From contig NZ_CP051627.1 of the NCBI RefSeq assembly GCF_023208015.1, positions 496,001 to 560,000 on the forward strand: 64,000 nt of DNA, in the 5' to 3' direction. This document shows, one piece after another, positions 61,807 to 64,000 of the stretch. Both the position numbers and the translations under genes were made by a program. Numbering within the stretch: the first letter of the stretch is position 1; every line of letters begins with the position of its first letter. A model generated the notes under the pieces. It made no database searches. It saw only the letters and a program-made list of their open reading frames with translations, and was not told where the DNA came from. The stretch comes from Thermobifida alba. Its GTDB lineage: Bacteria; Actinomycetota; Actinomycetes; Streptosporangiales; Streptosporangiaceae.

Positions 61807-62223
61807 TCAGTCCACGGTGATCAGGCGGCTGAAGTAGTCGTAACCGACTCCCTCCTCGACCAGGCGGCCCTCGGCCTCCACCCAGGCGTGTCCGGCGAAC
61901 GGCGGACGCCGGGGCACCCCCACGCACCAGACCGCCCAGGTGCCGCGCATCCGGCACAGCAGCGCCACGGCCAGGGAGCGCTGCAGGCATGCCCCCAGGC
62001 CGGAGCAGCGCAGGCTCACCGCGAGCACCGCGTCGCGGGCGGCCTTGGCCTCCGCGTAGGTCGCGGGGCGCGCCGAGCCCCGGATGCGCCGCAGGGTCGC
62101 GCTGATGCGCTCGGGGGACCTGCGCTCCAGCAGCCGGGCCAGTCCCACCGCGCAGCGCGCGGCCCACTTCTCCCGCACGGTGAGCCGGACGTCGCTGCGC
62201 TGCAGCACCACGTTCTCGCTCAT
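61807..62223 (-). CDS. Lasso peptide leader peptidase (transglutaminase-like B protein)
   Basis: This 138-residue cysteine protease has Cys79 in GLGACLQRSLA and His112 in FAGHAWVE, the catalytic pair of the lasso B2 family (Transglut_core3). An acidic residue at about 118 would complete the triad. It removes the leader from the precursor after recognition by the RRE protein. The ATG overlaps the preceding gene as ATGA. Confidence 0.92.
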   Translation of the reverse strand: MSENVVLQRSDVRLTVREKWAARCAVGLARLLERRSPERISATLRRIRGSARPATYAEAKAARDAVLAVSLRCSGLGACLQRSLAVALLCRMRGTWAVWCVGVPRRPPFAGHAWVEAEGRLVEEGVGYDYFSRLITVD

Positions 62224-62492
62224 CGCAGGACCATCCCGCTCTCCAGCAGGCCGGTGACGAGCGCGGCGACGTCGCGTTCGGCGGTGGCCTGCTCCACCTC
62301 GTACTCGCCGACCAGGAACTGGGCGACGTCGGCGGGCGCCTGCCCGTCCAGCAGCCGCTGGACGATCTGCGCCGCGGTGTCGTTGAGCTCCCAGTACTCG
62401 CCGCTGCGGCCGTCCAGCAGCACCATGCCGTAGTCGGTCTCGGCCGCCGAGACGTCCGGGCGCAGCCGGAACTCAGCTCCTGTTGTCTCCAC
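62220..62492 (-). CDS. Lasso peptide RRE protein (PqqD-like B1)
   Basis: This 90-residue protein has the PqqD-like winged helix: FRLRPDVSAAETDYGMVLLD, GEYWELNDTAAQIVQRLLDG and a C-terminal helix (VAALVTGLLESGMVL). It binds the precursor leader and hands it to the protease and cyclase. It overlaps the cyclase by 20 bases and the protease by four, so the operon is tightly coupled. Confidence 0.92.
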   Translation of the reverse strand: METTGAEFRLRPDVSAAETDYGMVLLDGRSGEYWELNDTAAQIVQRLLDGQAPADVAQFLVGEYEVEQATAERDVAALVTGLLESGMVLR

Positions 62493-64000
62493 CGTTTGCT
62501 CCCTGTAGGACTCGTTCGCGGGAACGCAGCCACAACTCGACGGTGAGGGTCAGTTCCATCCCCCAGTTCGGCCCGTGGAACGAGTACGGCCGCATGACCT
62601 GCTCCACCAGCGGCTCCGGGTCGATCAGGCCCAGTTCCGCGAGCCGGGACTCCCGCCATATCTGAACTATTCGGTCACGCTGTTCGGCGAACCCCTCCGC
62701 GGCGAGCGGAGTCCCGTCGGTCTTGGAGCGGCGGTGCAGGAACTCCTCGGGGAGGAGGTCGGACACGGCCGCCTTCATGAGGGGTTTGAACTCGAACGGG
62801 GTCGACCGCCCCTCGGGGCGCACCCGCAGGCAGGCCTCCACGACCCGGTCGTCGAGGAAGGGCGACTCCGCGCTCGGCAGGCCGTCGACGCTCATCTGGT
62901 GGATCAGCCGCAGGTCGCGGCCTGTGGAGCGGACCGTGGCCAGGTCGGCGTGGCGGCCGCGGGTGGGGGCGAGCGGCTCCAGCGTCTCGGCCGCCGCGTC
63001 GAAGCGGGCCAGGACGCGCTCCCTGGCCTCGGCGGTCAGCCAGGGGCCGCAGCTGGGCAGTGAGTCCCAGCCGAACAGGGCGTTGCGGGGCGCCTCCCCG
63101 GTGGCCACGAGGCGTCGGGTGGCGGCGAACCACGCGCGCAGGTCGCGGCGGTCGGCCAGGGAGGAGACGGTCTCCGACAGGGGCAGGCCCAGCAGCAGGC
63201 GGTGGCCGCGGACCAGCCGCAGCGCGGTGAGCGGACGGCTGCGCAGCAGGTCGTGGTAGAGGGTGGGGGTCCCGCACAGCAGCTGGTCGCCGCCCAGGCC
63301 GTCCATGTGCAGGCGGGCGCCGTGCCGGTGGGCCAGCCGCAGTCGGCCCAGCACCCGCGGGGCGCTCAGGACGGCCACCGACGGCTCGTCCAGCAGAGGC
63401 AGCTCCTCCCCGTCGAGACCGGCGTAGAAGTCGGGGAGGTCCCGGGTGGAGAACACGACGTGGTCGACCGAGGGGAAGGAGCGCAGGGCGATCCTCGCCC
63501 AGTGCAGGTCGTCGTCGGTGTCCAGGTCGCTGCTGAGGGTCAGGGCGACGACCTTCGCGGGACCGGAGGAGGCCAGCGCGCACAGCGGGGTGGAGTCGAG
63601 GCCGCCGGACAGGTCGGCGCTGACCACCTGTCCGCCGTGGGTGCGCGCGTCCACGGCGTCGGTCAGGGCCGCGCGCAGCAGCGGGGCCCCGGCCGCGATG
63701 TCCAGCTCCGGTTCGGGGGGCCGCCACCACCGGACCACCCGGTGGTCGCCGCCGTGCAGGCCGAGGTCGAGGTAGTGCCACGCGGGAACGGGGTCGACGC
63801 CGGGCCACACGGACGTCTCGGTGAGCGGGTGCGGCAGGCCGTTGAACAGCCGCAGGGCCAGGACGTCGGGGTCGGGGGAGACGCCGGACAGGCCGGCCAG
63901 GACGTCGGAGCGGTCCGCGGCGACGCGGGCCGCTCCGACCCGGGCGTGGAAGACCCGGCGCAGTCCCGAGGCACTGCCCTGCACGCGCATCCGGTCGCCC
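62473..64000 (-). CDS. Lasso peptide cyclase (asparagine synthetase-like C protein), 5' end outside window
   Basis: At least 509 residues are visible. The ATP-pyrophosphatase loop SADLSGGLDSTPLCALA is intact, with MDGLGGDQLLCGTPTLYHD and SPFLDDRVVEACLRV downstream. The cyclase adenylates an Asp or Glu side chain and closes the macrolactam around the tail. The frame stays open through the edge (residues GDR before the first internal Met), so the true start and the N-terminal glutaminase-like part lie beyond 64,000. The precursor gene is presumably also there. Confidence 0.93.
   Translation of the reverse strand, partial: GDRMRVQGSASGLRRVFHARVGAARVAADRSDVLAGLSGVSPDPDVLALRLFNGLPHPLTETSVWPGVDPVPAWHYLDLGLHGGDHRVVRWWRPPEPELDIAAGAPLLRAALTDAVDARTHGGQVVSADLSGGLDSTPLCALASSGPAKVVALTLSSDLDTDDDLHWARIALRSFPSVDHVVFSTRDLPDFYAGLDGEELPLLDEPSVAVLSAPRVLGRLRLAHRHGARLHMDGLGGDQLLCGTPTLYHDLLRSRPLTALRLVRGHRLLLGLPLSETVSSLADRRDLRAWFAATRRLVATGEAPRNALFGWDSLPSCGPWLTAEARERVLARFDAAAETLEPLAPTRGRHADLATVRSTGRDLRLIHQMSVDGLPSAESPFLDDRVVEACLRVRPEGRSTPFEFKPLMKAAVSDLLPEEFLHRRSKTDGTPLAAEGFAEQRDRIVQIWRESRLAELGLIDPEPLVEQVMRPYSFHGPNWGMELTLTVELWLRSRERVLQGANGGDNRS

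Noticed and set aside
1-64000. tRNA, rRNA, CRISPR arrays, intact insertion sequences or prophage
   Set aside because: I looked for the usual tRNA/rRNA signatures, regularly spaced repeats, transposase motifs and integrase genes and saw none.

Overview
The window is very GC-rich, with nearly every codon ending in G or C and many GTG/TTG starts. It reads as chromosomal DNA of an actinomycete. Several features point to the Nocardiopsaceae, probably Thermobifida or a close relative: the actinobacterial division cluster without ftsA, SepF and DivIVA/Wag31 next to FtsZ, a DUF3040 gene, DUF397/XRE and UTRA-only regulators, a perfect CelR/CebR-type operator, and a lasso-peptide locus. The genus call is an inference from these traits; no search was run.

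Layout. 1-1,100: the 3' end of dinB (DNA polymerase IV) and a DUF3040 membrane protein. 1,135-5,741 (minus): a MoxR ATPase, DUF58 protein and TgpA-like transglutaminase operon. 5,742-26,519 (plus): a complete division and cell-wall cluster in the order mraZ-rsmH-ftsL-ftsI-murE-murF-mraY-murD-ftsW-murG-murC-ftsQ-ftsZ-pgeF-yggS-sepF-yggT-divIVA. It has four-base ATGA overlaps at several junctions and an MraZ operator of four 10-bp repeats over its first promoter. 26,582-33,671: an acidic membrane-anchored protein, ileS on the minus strand behind a translational T-box, a small unknown protein, lspA and rluD.

33,749-48,247 is accessory. It begins with a two-gene minus-strand operon of a 1,135-residue protein of unknown fold and a 1,561-residue DEAH/DUF1998 helicase, which resembles the gene pair of Druantia type III anti-phage systems. 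Next come a WhiJ/AbaA-type regulatory patch (HATPase anti-sigma-like protein, a truncated XRE gene fused by deletion to a DUF397 remnant, and an intact DUF397 gene) and a UTRA-only/GntR/AdoHcy-hydrolase-like/NUDIX operon. The segment ends with a NIPSNAP protein flanked by a 57-bp direct repeat.

48,740-59,063 holds small metabolic and regulatory genes: a PF04672 methyltransferase, DUF5710/HNH and DinB-like proteins, a membrane protein with a CelR-type box at its promoter, AzlCD, a GNAT, a thioesterase, a MerR/GyrI-like pair, and MFS plus uronate-dehydrogenase-like genes. 59,188-64,000 contains a Ser/Thr kinase converging on a lasso-peptide operon (ABC exporter, leader peptidase, RRE protein, cyclase). 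The cyclase runs off the right edge, and the precursor gene must lie outside the window.

In the core, MurE/F/C/D, MraY and MurG build lipid II. FtsW/FtsI polymerise and cross-link septal wall. FtsL/Q, FtsZ and SepF form the divisome, and DivIVA directs polar growth. The points most worth a second look are the helicase operon, the GXHH active-site motif in IleS, the CelR-type box away from cellulase genes, and the kinase beside the lasso operon.
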